Numbered from the stretch's first letter, positions 52,189-63,709 are shown. The stretch is DNA of 64,000 nt from Branchipolynoe longqiensis (GCA_030323885.1 CM059203.1:1426001-1490000), one strand, 5' to 3'. Translations and numbers: made by a program. Notes: generated by a model from the letters alone, not told the origin.

Positions 52189-53136
52189 CATAACTTGTGT
52201 TACTTTTTGATCATCGCCCCGTATGCATGGAGCTGTGTTAGCGGCGTGTGGTGTTATACCTCTAACTCCGGGTACCTATCTCCGGTTATCGGAGTCGTAG
52301 AGAACTATGTCAAGCCGTATGCATGGGCGCTTAAACGGTGAGTGTTAGCTAAACGTGAATGTATTTATAGATTTGGGAAATCCCTCTGCATTTGTAGCCA
52401 TATATTAGGCTCAAATATATTAAATGCTATCATATTTAACAGAATTACATACGCAATAAGTGAAATTTTATCAATTTAACCCTAAATTCGAACCCTCCTT
52501 AAGGCTACCGCCGCATTGGCGGCGATATTAATATTTATATTTTCGAATCAACGAACGTACAGTAAACAAACAGCCGCCGCCGCCAGTATGGAAAGCGGCG
52601 GCGGCGGCGATTTGTTTACTTTACGTTCGTCGATTCGAAAATATACATTAATATCGCCGCCAATGCAGCGGTACGCCTTAAGGAGGGTTCGAATTTAGGG
52701 TTAAATGATAAAATTTCACTTATTGCGTATGTAATTCTGTTAAATATGATAGTATGGAGTAGATTTGGGTTCCATCCTGACACTAACCTAACACTAACAC
52801 CGCTGTAAACCTGCTATGAGCAGAGTTAGAATTTCCGAGTTTAAAAGCTCGGTATTAGACCTAACACTGCTCCATGCATAGCAACTTTTTTGCGCTAAAC
52901 CAGAAATCCTGCCATAAACGCATTTTGGGTCACTAACACCGCTCCATGCATACGGGCCCAGGGCAAGAAGATCAACTAACATTGCATTTCGAGGTTCTTA
53001 AACGCCAGTTTAGCAACAATTTTTAGTGAAGGGCATTTCACTTAACCGCAATTGACAGACTTTCAAGTATTGGCATCAGAAAATGTTCAATGCAGCTCAG
53101 TCAAGTCACTCAAGAGTGCAGACTTCACCTAAAGAA

Positions 53137-53218
53137 CGCAGCTGACAGGGTTCGAACCTGTGCGGGTAGAACCCATTGGATTTCGAGTCCAACGCCTTAA
53201 CCACTCGGCCACAACTGC
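53137..53218 (-). tRNA. tRNA-Ser(CGA), array unit 6
   Basis: Complete and identical to the gene at 41947-42028. Confidence 0.92.
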
Positions 53219-53935
53219 CCATGATAAGCTTGTTTGCAAGCGACATGTTGATTCCCAACCAACAACATTTAGTCACTGTAGGGGACAGAGCTCATCAACA
53301 CAGGAATGAAGCAAATGTCTTTTCAAGAGCAGTCATGGCCACACGCTTAAGGCCAGGGACTAGGAACTATCCGGTTCTACCCATGCATGTTGGAATTCCA
53401 TTGATCGCATTCTAGTTTTTGATCTCAAGTCAGCTCAAAATGCAAATTTTGCTGAAACATAAGCCGTGTTCACACGGGCAAAATGTGAGGCGAATCAGAC
53501 AAATCGAATCAGGTGAGGCGAATTAGCGGCCCGTTCACACGGGCAGTACTTGGGCCGGAAGTCGATATCAGCGCATGAGCAAGTCCAGTCTGACCAGCGC
53601 CAGTTTTCGGTTAGGCGAAGTCACCACGAGAGAGTGCGTTCGACCTAGATATGTATTTAATGAATCTTATTGGTTTGGAACGATCAAAACTTCTGCTGGG
53701 CAGTGAAACCCTAAAAATAAATGATGAAAAAAATATCTGTGCACAGCTAGCGGTTTAATAGATTAAATTATATAATATGCGCTTTTGATCGACCGGAAAG
53801 TAAACACACTAAGGTATCGACTGCGCATGCGTGTGAGGTGCTTAATCCGCCTCAGTGCGTTCACATGGACAAAATAAATCGATTCACAGAAATCGCCTCA
53901 CGTAAACCACCTCGCGAGGTGGTTTACAGGATCCG

Positions 53936-54431
53936 NNNNNNNNNNNNNNNNNNNNNNNNNNNNNNNNNNNNNNNNNNNNNNNNNNNNNNNNNNNNNNNNN
54001 NNNNNNNNNNNNNNNNNNNNNNNNNNNNNNNNNNNNNNNNNNNNNNNNNNNNNNNNNNNNNNNNNNNNNNNNNNNNNNNNNNNNNNNNNNNNNNNNNNNN
54101 NNNNNNNNNNNNNNNNNNNNNNNNNNNNNNNNNNNNNNNNNNNNNNNNNNNNNNNNNNNNNNNNNNNNNNNNNNNNNNNNNNNNNNNNNNNNNNNNNNNN
54201 NNNNNNNNNNNNNNNNNNNNNNNNNNNNNNNNNNNNNNNNNNNNNNNNNNNNNNNNNNNNNNNNNNNNNNNNNNNNNNNNNNNNNNNNNNNNNNNNNNNN
54301 NNNNNNNNNNNNNNNNNNNNNNNNNNNNNNNNNNNNNNNNNNNNNNNNNNNNNNNNNNNNNNNNNNNNNNNNNNNNNNNNNNNNNNNNNNNNNNNNNNNN
54401 NNNNNNNNNNNNNNNNNNNNNNNNNNNNNNN
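53936..54431. other. Assembly gap (N run)
   Basis: The gap opens in the middle of a MITE-1 copy of the tRNA array and closes in unrelated sequence, so further array units may be missing. Confidence 0.99.
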
Positions 54432-54655
54432 ATGCAGTTGACAACAGTGTATATATGTGATGCATAAGCACTATGTAAGCATAGACGTGTAGAAGCAAAT
54501 TTATTATTATCCATTTAGTACCACTTACTATTCACAATGTATTTGCTCTGTTCCTTCCATCCTGGAACCGGTGGAGCCACCACTGGCCCAAACCTTAACT
54601 ACGGGCATGCACAATGTCATTCGCGCTCAAGAATTTGTCCTATATATGGACAGTA

Positions 54656-55149
54656 CAGTATAACCCCATTAAACCAGGCTCGTTTAAACCAAACGATCAG
54701 TTAATCCAAACATTTTTTTGGCAGCCCGGCAAAATACTACCATTTATCATATACAAAAGTTGGTTAATCCAAATTATCGGTTAATCCAAACAAAATTGTC
54801 GGAACCCAGGGCACTCCGGTATGGTTAAACCAAACGTTCATGTGATTATAAGGTCATCTATGACCCCACTAACTTTTTTATATGATAAATTGTAGTATTT
54901 TTCCAGGCCGCCAAAACAAGTTTGGATTAACCAATCATTTGGTTTAACCGAGCTTGGTTTAACGGGGATATACTGTACATACATAAAAAAACAAAAATCA
55001 AATTGTCCCCATACATTGTATGTTAGCTTACATGTGCAATACACACTTACTCAAAGTCAAAGTCAAAGGCAAAGCTCGGTTAAACCAATCATCGGTTAAT
55101 CCAAACAAATTTCTAGGTCCCTTCAAGTTTGGTTTAACGGGGTTATACT
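54656..55149. mobile_element. Pogo-like MITE, CAGTATAACCCCRTTAAACC type, inverted
   Basis: Same composite family as 29968-30473 but in opposite orientation; an internal 'tggtttaacggggatatactgtacatac' junction at about 54953-54983 separates its two parts. Confidence 0.8.
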
Positions 55150-55252
55150 TTATTAAGCACTTCTTCACCTGTAATAAGCAGGGTGTGGTGATTCTCTGGG
55201 CTGGGTGGCAGAGGCATTGGACCCTCCCAAACTGTGCCGACAGCTATATATA

Positions 55253-55426
55253 CAGTAAAACCTCTCTAACCGACCACCTCCACAGATCGCCCACTCCCCT
55301 ATGTCGATCCCTTTATTAGGATCCCAAACGATCGCCCATAGAATACCATTGTAATGATACAAAAAAACCTAAGCCTACCACGTCCCTAAATGGACCATTT
55401 AAAGTCTATTTAGAGAGGTTTTACTG
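55253..55426. mobile_element. Pogo-like MITE, CAGTAAAACCTCTCTAACCG type
   Basis: Perfect inverted ends CAGTAAAACCTCTCTAA / TTAGAGAGGTTTTACTG bounded by TA. Confidence 0.85.
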
Positions 55427-55524
55427 TATATATATTATTGGCATACCTTTGAGGTTAAGGGGCCTTATCCTCAATATGGTTTGTAATAACTAAAGAATAA
55501 AACAAGAAGAAACACGGTCCTCAC

Positions 55525-55771
55525 CGGTTGTTTCTGGCATGCTTCTGTATGTAGCATTGAATCCTGGTCTTTGGATCAAGGCATCAGAAGTAAACTTCAC
55601 TGTCAGATACCGGCCAGTTGAATGCATCGATGGTAGATTTGTATTTCTGTTTCCACAGAAATATGTAAGCCAGGGTCCACTTGCAATTTGATGATCATAG
55701 ATGTAAATTGCATCGTCTTGACAGTAGTCGGCACCATCCAGATTCAAAGCGTGGAACTCTAACAGAATAAT
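55525..55771 (-). CDS. CUB gene exon (CUB C, second half)
   Basis: Acceptor gcttgtcttcag, donor CCG|gtgagg. 82 codons plus one base; contains DYCQDDAIYIYD and YFCG. The 3' partner exon was not found. Confidence 0.87.
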
Positions 55772-58700
55772 CTGAAGACAAGCATTCAGGAGGCCCTATG
55801 ATGTCAAATATGTAGATACACAGTGGTAACTACAAAGTTATGTTAATCTAATTTATGCGATGATTGTACTTCTATTTTGGGGTTTTCCGATATATATTTC
55901 TTCTTGTCAGTTGGTGGAATTTGTAGCTGGTTTCTTTAGTTGTCTTTATGAAGGAAATACATGCATTATTTACATACACCATGTTTTCTGGGTATGTGTG
56001 CAGGGATGTTGATGGAAGTTATCCTATTAGGAGAAACAACTTGTTGGTTCTCATGAGAGTTATCATATACCAACAGAATAAAGGGTCATGCTTCGAGTAT
56101 GCAATGGTGAGGGGAAGGGGAAGAATCTCTCTACCAACAGTAATTGCTATACAAATAAATTGGAATGGCTAGTTGGGTGGCTAGTTTTTCCGTACAAGTA
56201 TATTTTAAACAAGCATTCTATTTGATCTAAAATTCAAATAAAACATTGTCTGATTAACAAAAATTGCATCAATTGATTTTGTACTTACATACCATCAGGG
56301 TACATGACCATATGGAGGGATCCATCATAAAAGTGTAATCTGCACAGTATGTATCCATATCAAAGCATATAACACACATATTTCAATACTTCAGTGAATA
56401 TTATTTATACTATCATGAACAAAATATATACACTTATTCTTTTCTTTGTTTTGTTGAATCAAAATGACTACCTACTTGACCAACTGCAACCTCGAGATTC
56501 CATACGCATATTGCATTCTTTGGATAGCTTGATATCCCAAAGTTTGGAGAATGCAATTCTCCTGAACTTCCATGAAGTTGTCCACCACAAGCTCCCGGCT
56601 CCCGAAACGCAATTACGAGCTGGAATCCAGATTTGTGGACTTGTCCATTTGCATGGAAGACAATATATAGGTGGTTGCTTGTTGATGCAATGCGTAAGCT
56701 TGCTAACCTACCACAGGACCGGGCAATAATACTAGCATTTACTGATTGTCCATCGTGGAACGTGATATAGTCATACATGCAGCCAATTGATTCCTCAATA
56801 TTGAACAAACCAACAGTTGCAAGGGTAATCTTGATCACCTAAAGTAAAAGACAGAGTGATAAGTGGAGTGTGACAACACATTATTCCAAGAGACACAAAG
56901 AGAGAGGCAGAGGTGGAAGGGCAGATCAAGAGCTTTCATGAATCGATGAAGGGAACTCATAACTCAGTTCAATATACAAAATCTGATTACAAAATTATGC
57001 TTAGTAATTATCATTTCTTGACAAGTTTACCTTGTCAAGAAGTGGCAGAAATGCAAACTGAGATATCCATATTTAACTTTGATTAAATCTCACACTTTGG
57101 GTATTCAATACAGATTTATATATTTGATGTTCCTGATAGAAAAGAGCATTAACCTAGATTACCATGCAGTTAGAATAAATGCACCAGTTCCTATCATTAA
57201 CTAAGGTTGCCCATATATGTTGGTTATTTCATTTACCTTAATTAAACATGTAATCATTTCAATTGTTCATGTTGCCTGGAGCATGCATAATTGACTACTC
57301 AAACTCGGATCCTCTGCACCGTGATTCTGGACTCTTTGCATATACTACCTGCCTTATTACTGACACAAACTGATGGACACATGTGTGGCGTGTAACCTAT
57401 TCGGTTTAATCCTGTTATTCTTTAACTCCTTGTTCTTTTGTACCTCTTTGTTGAATATATGCCATCTAGCAGCTCATTTCTTGCTCTGTAACCAAGGCAC
57501 TTGCTTCTTCAATTTGCATATTTAATGTAATTCATGGAAAATTCCATTACTACTGCATAGTTATGACACTAGGACTCCCTCCCCCCCCCCTTGAGTCTTT
57601 TGGAACTAAAATTGCCGGTGCCTTACATCCGCTCTCGGCCTATATAAGGCCGTGCTCCGCAGACATTCTCACTTCGACACAGGAGCAGGAAAGGACACAA
57701 ACCAGGACAGGACCAGCCAATTATATATATAAAAAACTCTAATTTGCCATCCCGCCCACCACACATATTAAGACTTAGGGCCCCACATCTTAGACCTCAC
57801 ATTGTACAACAAAGACGTATTATCATACTGTAACTTAAATTTGTCAGGGGAAAATAAATACCCACTTTTAAATTGAGATCAGCTTTGTGTTGTTCAATTA
57901 TAACATTATTTCCAGAGTAGGCCTATAGATGTCCATACCTTGTCAAACGGTGCTGTGATATCCCATACACAATTGATATTATCAGGATAGTTCAGTGGGT
58001 ACTTAGGAGTTGACAGAATTTCACTATCAGATGTGATGTTGTAGTGACATTCTTCACATAAAGAGAGGGAATGTGCATTAATTAGTTTGTAAATTTAATT
58101 TGATCAATAAACAGTAATTCTGCTTAGCATCACTATTTCTGGTATGAATTTGTATTGTAGTATTTATTGAAAAGAGCTTGTAACTCACCATACTGAAATT
58201 ACTTTAGATGTTAATAGGATATAAAACAACAAACAAACAACCTTTTAACTTACCAGTAGTATTAACAGGCTGGAAACTGTATCGTATCTGCATGCAAGAA
58301 AGGGAACATACAGTTGGCGATTTTGATGATCATTGTAAGCATAATAAGTAAATAATCAAGCAAATATTTATAACCTGGATTCTATATATGCTCTTGTCAT
58401 GCAAGGTAAGACATAGAGCCGTACACTTATCTACCACTTAGGCAAACAAAACAAAAATAGTGATTGTCCTCGCCCATGCCTGAAAAATCGCCAGCCCCTT
58501 ATTTAAACAAAAATCGATTCTTTTTTTAAACTGTTTAAAGTACATCTGGCTAGTATAGAATTGAGATATTACTCAGCAGGATATGAATCAATCTGTATTT
58601 TATGTGGGATGAATGAAAACAATGTGGAAAAAGAGGGTTGCTACTGTTAATTTAAATATTTGACTTCCAAAATTGAAACTTCTAGAACTGTATGATATCT

Positions 58701-61700
58701 GAGGTATAACTTGTTTGGCAAATATCATTTAGGATGCAGCCAAACACTGATTCTCCATCTGTTACTGATTGTCATAGTTTAATGCTAATTGATGGTCATA
58801 GTCTAATGCTAATTCTAATACCACTACCTAGCTAAATTCATGTCCGGCAGTAAGTTACCTTATTAAATCACTTGTAAAGTGTTTATTATATATTCTACTC
58901 AGTAACATTGTGCATGTTATTTGTAACATGGGTAATTCCGGCAGAGGCGAGAAAACCCACTGCCCTGACTTAACCGACCGCTGGCGCCACCTCCTGATCG
59001 CCCCAAACTAACCCTGAATAGCACCAGTGGAAATACCGGCTTTACCCAACCACCTTACCCGGAAACCGACATGTGACTGGATTCAAACCCAACCTCCCCC
59101 CTCAACGGCCAGTTCTCCTCCCGCCACCATCCAGTAAGACAAATGACACTACCAAATTACATCTGCACACGCATCCCAGTCAAATCCGCTCTCAACATTC
59201 CGGCCTAGATGTGGGCCGGGTATCATGACGTTGGGGTCATCGACCTCCTCGAGTTTGGCTGGCCGGCCGATTACATGGCTTACCAGCCCAACACTCCAAC
59301 TGCGACCAACCACACCAGGGAGAGTGACCAGCTCGATGCCATATGCAAATATGTCGCCACCGAGCTCCAGCATGGGGCCCTCCTCAGCCCCTTTGATGAG
59401 CCTCCTTTCACCCCCTGGGCCCAGACCAGCCCGATGATGACACGGCCCAAGAAGAACACCACCGAGAAACGTGTTATCGTCGACCTCAGCTGGCCCATGG
59501 GGTGCAGCGTCAATGCGGGCATAAAAAAGGGGCACTACCAGTGCCTACACCCTCCCCGGCATCATGGATGCGGCCGATGAGGCGGCAAGAATAGGCCCTG
59601 GTGCATACCTATGGACAGCGGATCTCGCATGGGCCTACAGGCAGCTCCGCACCTGCCCCCTCTCCACCCCACTTCTTGGCATCTTGTCTCCATGTGACAG
59701 CCAGCCTTGGCCTGGCCCTCTCCCCTGCCAAATGCTCCCTGCCCACAAAGTCCCTCGAGTGGCTAGGATTCAACATTGATGCCCAATGGATGCGGGTCAC
59801 CATCCCCAAGGACAAGCTGACAGAGAGGCTGAAGGAGTGCAAGACCTTGACGGACCACACACTTGCATCCTGGAAAGACCTCCAGAAACTTGCGGGTTGC
59901 CTCAAGCACATCGCGAAATGTGTCATCCCTGCTCGCCGCTTTATGGCCCGCATATTTGCTCCCTTCACTGGAAAAGGCGAAGTCACTGACGACCTCAAGG
60001 CCGATATACGATGGTTCCTCGAATATGCTGAGAGGACCAATGGCCTGGTCCTCCTCCAGGGCATGCCATGCCTCCCATGGCTAATTGAGTGTGACTCCTC
60101 CCTAAAAGTGGGCGGGGCCCACTCACCATCCAACTACTACAGCGAGGCATTACCTGAAGAGATTACCAACCAGACCAACAACAGTGCTCACCTTGAAGCC
60201 ATGAACTTGGTGGTGGCTCTCAGGACCCTGGCACCTCCCGAAACCGACCGATTCACCATCACGACCAACACTGATAACACAGCGAGCCAGCAAGTCCTGA
60301 GCTCCGGCACAGGCAGAGACCCCATCCTCACGGCCTGTGCCAGGGAGATATGGCTATTCGCAGCCACAAACTCCTGTGAGGTGAACATTGTCCATAAGCC
60401 CGGCAAGGACCTAGTCCTGGCCGATGCCAATAGTAGACACTCCTTCGACCCTAGTGCACAACGTAAAGCCCACTCTATCTGTAAGCAACTTGCAATCAAT
60501 GAAGTAAATGTCATCCTTGAGAATATAATTACCCCAGGGCTATGAGTAACCTGGGACGCTCCAACTTAAACTGCTCCTCTCTTCCCAGGCTACTCAGATG
60601 AACACCACCTAAGGTGCTCATGTGGGGCTCACGGCGGGAACCTGGAAGAACAAGTCGGTCCAAGCCAAATGGTATCTACACTTCTGCAGTGACCACCAGG
60701 CCGACCCCTCGGCCCCGCCACCTATGACCTGCTAGTATACCTCCTAGATCTCAACTACAACCTAGCATCCCCGGGGGCAGTGATGAACTACCTGAGCAGG
60801 GCCAGGACCTGCATGCAACTAATGGGAGGCAGGACCCACGCATTTGACTCATACTCAGTCTCACCTCCTTGGTTGAGGGTTCGATCCCGGTGCCAAAAAG
60901 ACTCTGAGACTGAAAAAGGGGGGGGGAGGATACCATTGTTCTGTATGACCTATGTACCTGAAGAAGAACAAAATAAAAACCACTGTATACATGACTCGCC
61001 TCCGCCTTCGTGAATTGTGCATGTTATTCGTAACATGGGTAATTCCGGGCGGAGGCGAGAAAACCCACTGCCCTGACTTAACCGACCGCTGGCGCCACCT
61101 CCCCGATCACCCCAAACTAACCCCGAATACCACCAGTGGAGCCACCTACTGGCTTTACCCAACCACCTTACCCGGAAACCGACATGTGACTGGATTCAAA
61201 CCCAACCCCCCCTCCACAGCCAGTTCTCCTCCCGCCACCATCCAGTAAGGACCTACACCACCTTTCTTCAACCACCCACCCACACCGAAGAGAACGGACG
61301 ATGGGCAGGGTTGAGGGTTCGATCCCGGTGCCAAAAAGACTCTGAGACTGAAAAAGGGGGGGGGATTACATATGTACCTGAAGAAGAAAACAATTAAACC
61401 ACTGTATACGTGACTCGCCTCCGCCTTCATGAATTATTGTTTCTCTACTTGCCGGCTGTTAGATATGTGCTAAGGTTAAACTCACTACTGCTTGTAATCC
61501 AGGCCCTGAGCACTTGGGTAACTGGTCTACTGCTATAAACTATGCTACTTTAACGGTGGGAGATATCGCTCATCCAAACTATCTGCCTCACTCGCACAGA
61601 TTTGTTAATTTAATAAAGGAGGGGCCAGTTGGGTCCAGTCAGACTTCGCTCAACCAAACTTATTGTCTGTGCCTTTCTAACTGTGTAATAATATAAATCG

Positions 61701-62663
61701 TACAGAAAGAAATATAATAAAATAAAAAACGCCCGGCCAACCCGGATTTGTGTGATCAGAAGGACAATCACCAACTCTTTTTTTTAATGATTTGGCCTTA
61801 GCTCAGGCTGACTTCCACTCATCCATACGTAATCCAGCGCGTCCTTGGCATTGCCCCTTTTTCTAATCCAAAAATGCAATTTTAACCAAAACGTTTTCAT
61901 TTTCTTAAATAAATATTTGGCAAGTGCCCTTTTGTCAACTGAGGCACTGCTCTTCTGAAAGTCTGCGCTCATCCATCACTCCATGCAAACAAAGACCCTA
62001 TAATACTAAGATGGCTCACTCCCTATCTCTCCCATGTAAATTTTGCAGTGCCACCTTGTGGTGGGTTTGATCAGCCCGGCTGCTGGTTGGTGTTTCACAT
62101 GTAAACACATACAATTATATTATACATGAGATAGGTAAGTATGAATACACATCAATATGAAATTGCTAGGAACAAATACACATCATCATCAGCATCATCA
62201 TCATCGCCATCATCACACATCTTTCACATTCATATATACATTGATACATATAATATAGCACCTGTTTAAACAAGCAAACAGCCAGCGCACCAAGTTGTGG
62301 GTTTGATCATTTTGATTACACATTACAGGCTGAGTGAGCCGTCTTAGTATTATACAGTATTTGATGCAAACCAACCATTGCAAATTATTCAATTAATTCA
62401 CCACATACACACATCATAAGGGTGTTATTTCATGGATTGTGTAAGATTCCTACCTTAAATCCGGAACTGGTACCCCTTCCACCAGACGTAAATCTGAGAA
62501 ACATGTTTGTCCCAGATGAGCGTGTATTTGGTGGTAAGGTGGTGTCACAGTAGGTTCCCTGATGCAGTCCATGTATTGTAGCACCATTGACAATAAATAG
62601 GACATCCACCCTACATAGATAGTCCCACTCAAGGTTGAATGCCAGGAAGACCAGTGAGATGAT
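55525..62663 (-). CDS. Multi-CUB-domain secreted or surface protein, partial (five exons)
   Basis: Exons 62454-62663, 58254-58287, 57939-58051, 56476-56838 and 55525-55771 (minus strand) join with matching phases (0, 1, 0, 0) into about 321 codons. They encode the second half of CUB A (LCRVDVLFI ... YCDTT ... SSGFKIRYSFQP), all of CUB B (CHYNI ... NYPDNINCVWDI ... CMYDYITFHDG ... ARSCG ... GFQLVIAF) and all of CUB C (ACGGQL ... SSYPKNAICVWNL ... YCQDDAIYIYD ... YFCG ... FNATYRSMPETT). Each full domain has the four CUB cysteines and the Y-D-x-hydrophobic-D segment. CUB domains are extracellular binding modules. Start, further domains and stop lie outside the visible exons: upstream beyond 62663, downstream perhaps in or beyond gap 2. 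Neuropilin-, tolloid- or cubilin-like identity cannot be told. Confidence 0.88.
55785..56470. other. CUB gene intron, nothing recognised
   Basis: AT-rich sequence without CUB-like codons, tRNA or familiar repeats. Confidence 0.5.
56476..56838 (-). CDS. CUB gene exon (CUB B second half plus CUB C first half)
   Basis: Acceptor cttttactttag, donor CAA|gtaggt. 121 codons in phase 0. Domain boundary near FREPGACGG. Confidence 0.88.
57560..57905 (+). mobile_element. LTR- or promoter-like segment
   Basis: TATA box (cggcctatataaggccg, about 57638), GC-rich leader (gtgctccgcagacattc), AATAAA near 57855, then 'agctttgtgttgttcaattataaca'. This is the layout of an LTR (TATA, short R, poly(A) signal, ...ACA end). 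The left end and target duplication could not be fixed, so this is tentative. Confidence 0.35.
57939..58051 (-). CDS. CUB gene exon (CUB B first half)
   Basis: Acceptor tttatgtgaag, donor AAG|gtatgg. Two bases complete Glu, then 37 codons including CHYNITSDSEILSTPKYPLN and CVWDI. Confidence 0.85.
58254..58287 (-). CDS. CUB gene micro-exon (end of CUB A and linker)
   Basis: Only 34 nt: IRYSFQPVNTT plus G. Acceptor cttgcatgcag, donor gtaagt. Accepted because it bridges GFK and CHYNI in phase with a normal CUB ending. The SINE-A tail at 58197-58242 lies right next to it. Confidence 0.75.
58907..59138 (+). repeat. Split direct repeat A1
   Basis: Starts attgtgcatgttatttgtaac and ends gccaccatccagtaag; about 90% like 61014-61249. 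Confidence 0.88.
59158..60545 (+). pseudogene. Reverse transcriptase-RNase H of the Ngaro-like element, internally deleted
   Basis: RT fingers (KRVIVDLSWPMGCSVNAGI), frameshift near 59555, then palm motif A (AYLWTADLAWAYRQL). The frame then jumps to the thumb (SPAKCSLPTKSLEWLGFNID): the Y-x-D-D catalytic block and surrounding palm are deleted around 59675-59690. RNase H follows with its acidic residues in order: ECDSSLKVGG, HLEAMNLVVAL, TNTDNTASQQ and LADANSRHSFDP. It ends in TGA at 60545. The RT cannot be active. Confidence 0.85.
60620..60860 (+). pseudogene. Tyrosine recombinase, N-terminal domain fragment
   Basis: One frame gives GTWKNKSVQAKWYLHFCSDH; after a one-base shift near 60720 the next gives TYDLLVYLLDLNYNLASPGAV then MNYLSRARTCMQL. 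This is the SAM-like core-binding domain pattern of YR elements (rSy...f..fC ... L..yL ... pgai.nYLS). The catalytic domain is absent. Confidence 0.65.
60871..61013 (+). repeat. Split direct repeat B1
   Basis: ggttgagggttcgatcccgg through 'aaaaagactctgagactgaaaaagg' and a G run to 'gactcgcctccgccttcgtga'. Confidence 0.88.
61014..61249 (+). repeat. Split direct repeat A2
   Basis: Second copy of A, fused directly to B1. Confidence 0.88.
61309..61435 (+). repeat. Split direct repeat B2
   Basis: Second copy of B, ending 'gcctccgccttcatgaatt'. About 60 bp of unique sequence separate it from A2. Confidence 0.88.
61436..61985. other. CUB gene intron, nothing recognised
   Basis: No exon-like CUB codons. 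'cggccaacccggatttgtgtgatcagaaggacaatcaccaa' near 61735 resembles 'gcccgaacctgatttttatttcaaaaggacaatcaccaa' at 14495, a minor dispersed repeat. Confidence 0.45.
61990..62115 (+). repeat. Terminal-repeat-like sequence of the gag-bearing element, solo and inverted
   Basis: Reverse complement of 26770-26893 with about 28 extra bp (gcccggctgctggttggtgtt). A second diverged partial copy is at 62285-62360 (caccaagttgtgggtttgatc ... gagtgagccgtcttagtattata). Confidence 0.65.
62454..62663 (-). CDS. CUB gene exon (CUB A second half)
   Basis: Acceptor aatttccag, donor AAG|gtagga. 70 codons in phase 0, IISLVFLAFNLEWDYLC to TSSGFK. The first half of this CUB would lie upstream on the minus strand; not seen before the low-complexity block. 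Confidence 0.85.
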
Positions 62664-62899
62664 CTGGAAATTGGAAAGCACAATTTAAAAAGCGCCCTTT
62701 CTATTTGTACCGACCGATGGTCAGTGGACGGCGTGTGTAGAAACTGATTAGTAATTCAGGAAGACGGAGGCAGAATAAAATGACAATTAAGGTTTTATTA
62801 ATCTGAGGTTATGAGCCGGGAGGGAGGTGGGGGCTTCGGCTTCAGTGTCCTGGGTTCAGTCCGTGCACTCCCTCAACAGCCGTGCACTTTATGACATGA

Positions 62900-63700
62900 G
62901 AACAGGCACATTCACATGCATAGGCACATGTACAGCATAGACACATACACAGGCACAGACACACACTGGCACAGGCACAGACACAGGCACATACATAGGC
63001 AGGCACACATCCACAGGCACAGACACAAACATACAGTACATACAGTACAGACACAGACACATACACATACACAAAGTGAGACAGGCACAGGCATAGACAC
63101 ATGCACATGCACATACATACATACATACCCACGCACATACATGGGAACATGCACACACACATACACACAGGCACATACATGTACAAACACATGCACATAC
63201 ACATGCACATACACACACACATACACATATATACACACAGGCACAGGCACTGGCACTGGCACATACATATACACATGCACATACAGAAACACAGCCACAT
63301 GCAGACACACATGCACATACATATACATAAGGCCATACACAGGCACATATACATGCACATAGGTACATAGACACATACAAAGGCACATACACATACACAG
63401 ATACACACAGATGCAAGGACACATGCATGGACACAGGCACATGTACACACACATGCACATGTACAACCACATACACATGTACATACACATACACAGGCAC
63501 ATACACATGCACATGCACATATACAGGCACATTCACACACACATGCATATGCACATACAGTACAGACACAGACGCATGCACATACACTGACTTAGACACA
63601 CATACGGGCAGAGACAGATACACATGCATTTGCACAGGCATATACATAGGTACAGACACACACACATACATAAGCACATACTCACACACATACACACACA
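62900..63700 (+). repeat. CA-rich low-complexity block (ACACATGCACATACACAGGC)
   Basis: Eight hundred bases built from ACACAT, GCACAT and AGGCAC words in irregular order. Open frames on both strands (Cys/Val-rich minus, His/Thr-rich plus) arise from this composition and are not genes. Confidence 0.95.
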
Positions 63701-63709
63701 GGTGCCTCA

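Larger units (their letters stand above)
40850..53935. repeat. Tandem array of 2.23-kb tRNA-Ser units, about six copies
   Basis: The AGA genes lie at 40917, 43143, 45367, 47612, 49839 and 52107, and the CGA genes at 41947, 44176, 46409, 48636, 50883 and 53137, at 2.22-2.27 kb spacing. Each unit: AGA(+), MITE-2 (about 740 bp), CGA(-), MITE-1 (about 595 bp), UGA(-), a 109-bp spacer, then the next AGA(+). Cluster 1 shows the same gene order inverted and without complete MITEs. The array runs into gap 2, so the true copy number is unknown. Confidence 0.93.
58907..61435 (+). mobile_element. Ngaro/DIRS-like YR retrotransposon with split direct repeats
   Basis: Order: A1 (58907-59138), RT/RNase H and a YR fragment, B1 (60871-61013), A2 (61014-61249), B2 (61309-61435). 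A1 and A2, and B1 and B2, are near-identical direct repeats with B1 joined to A2, the arrangement typical of Ngaro/Pat-type elements. No gag ORF lies inside. It sits in the CUB gene intron, opposite in strand to the gene. Internally deleted, so non-autonomous. Confidence 0.85.

Noticed and set aside
57383..57905. A complete solo LTR between CUB exons
   Set aside because: TATA, AATAAA and an ACA end are there, but no matching TG start with a flanking duplication could be found; kept only as a low-confidence LTR-like segment.
59609..60133. A 174-codon minus-strand ORF
   Set aside because: Shadow of the RT-RNase H coding frame on the plus strand.
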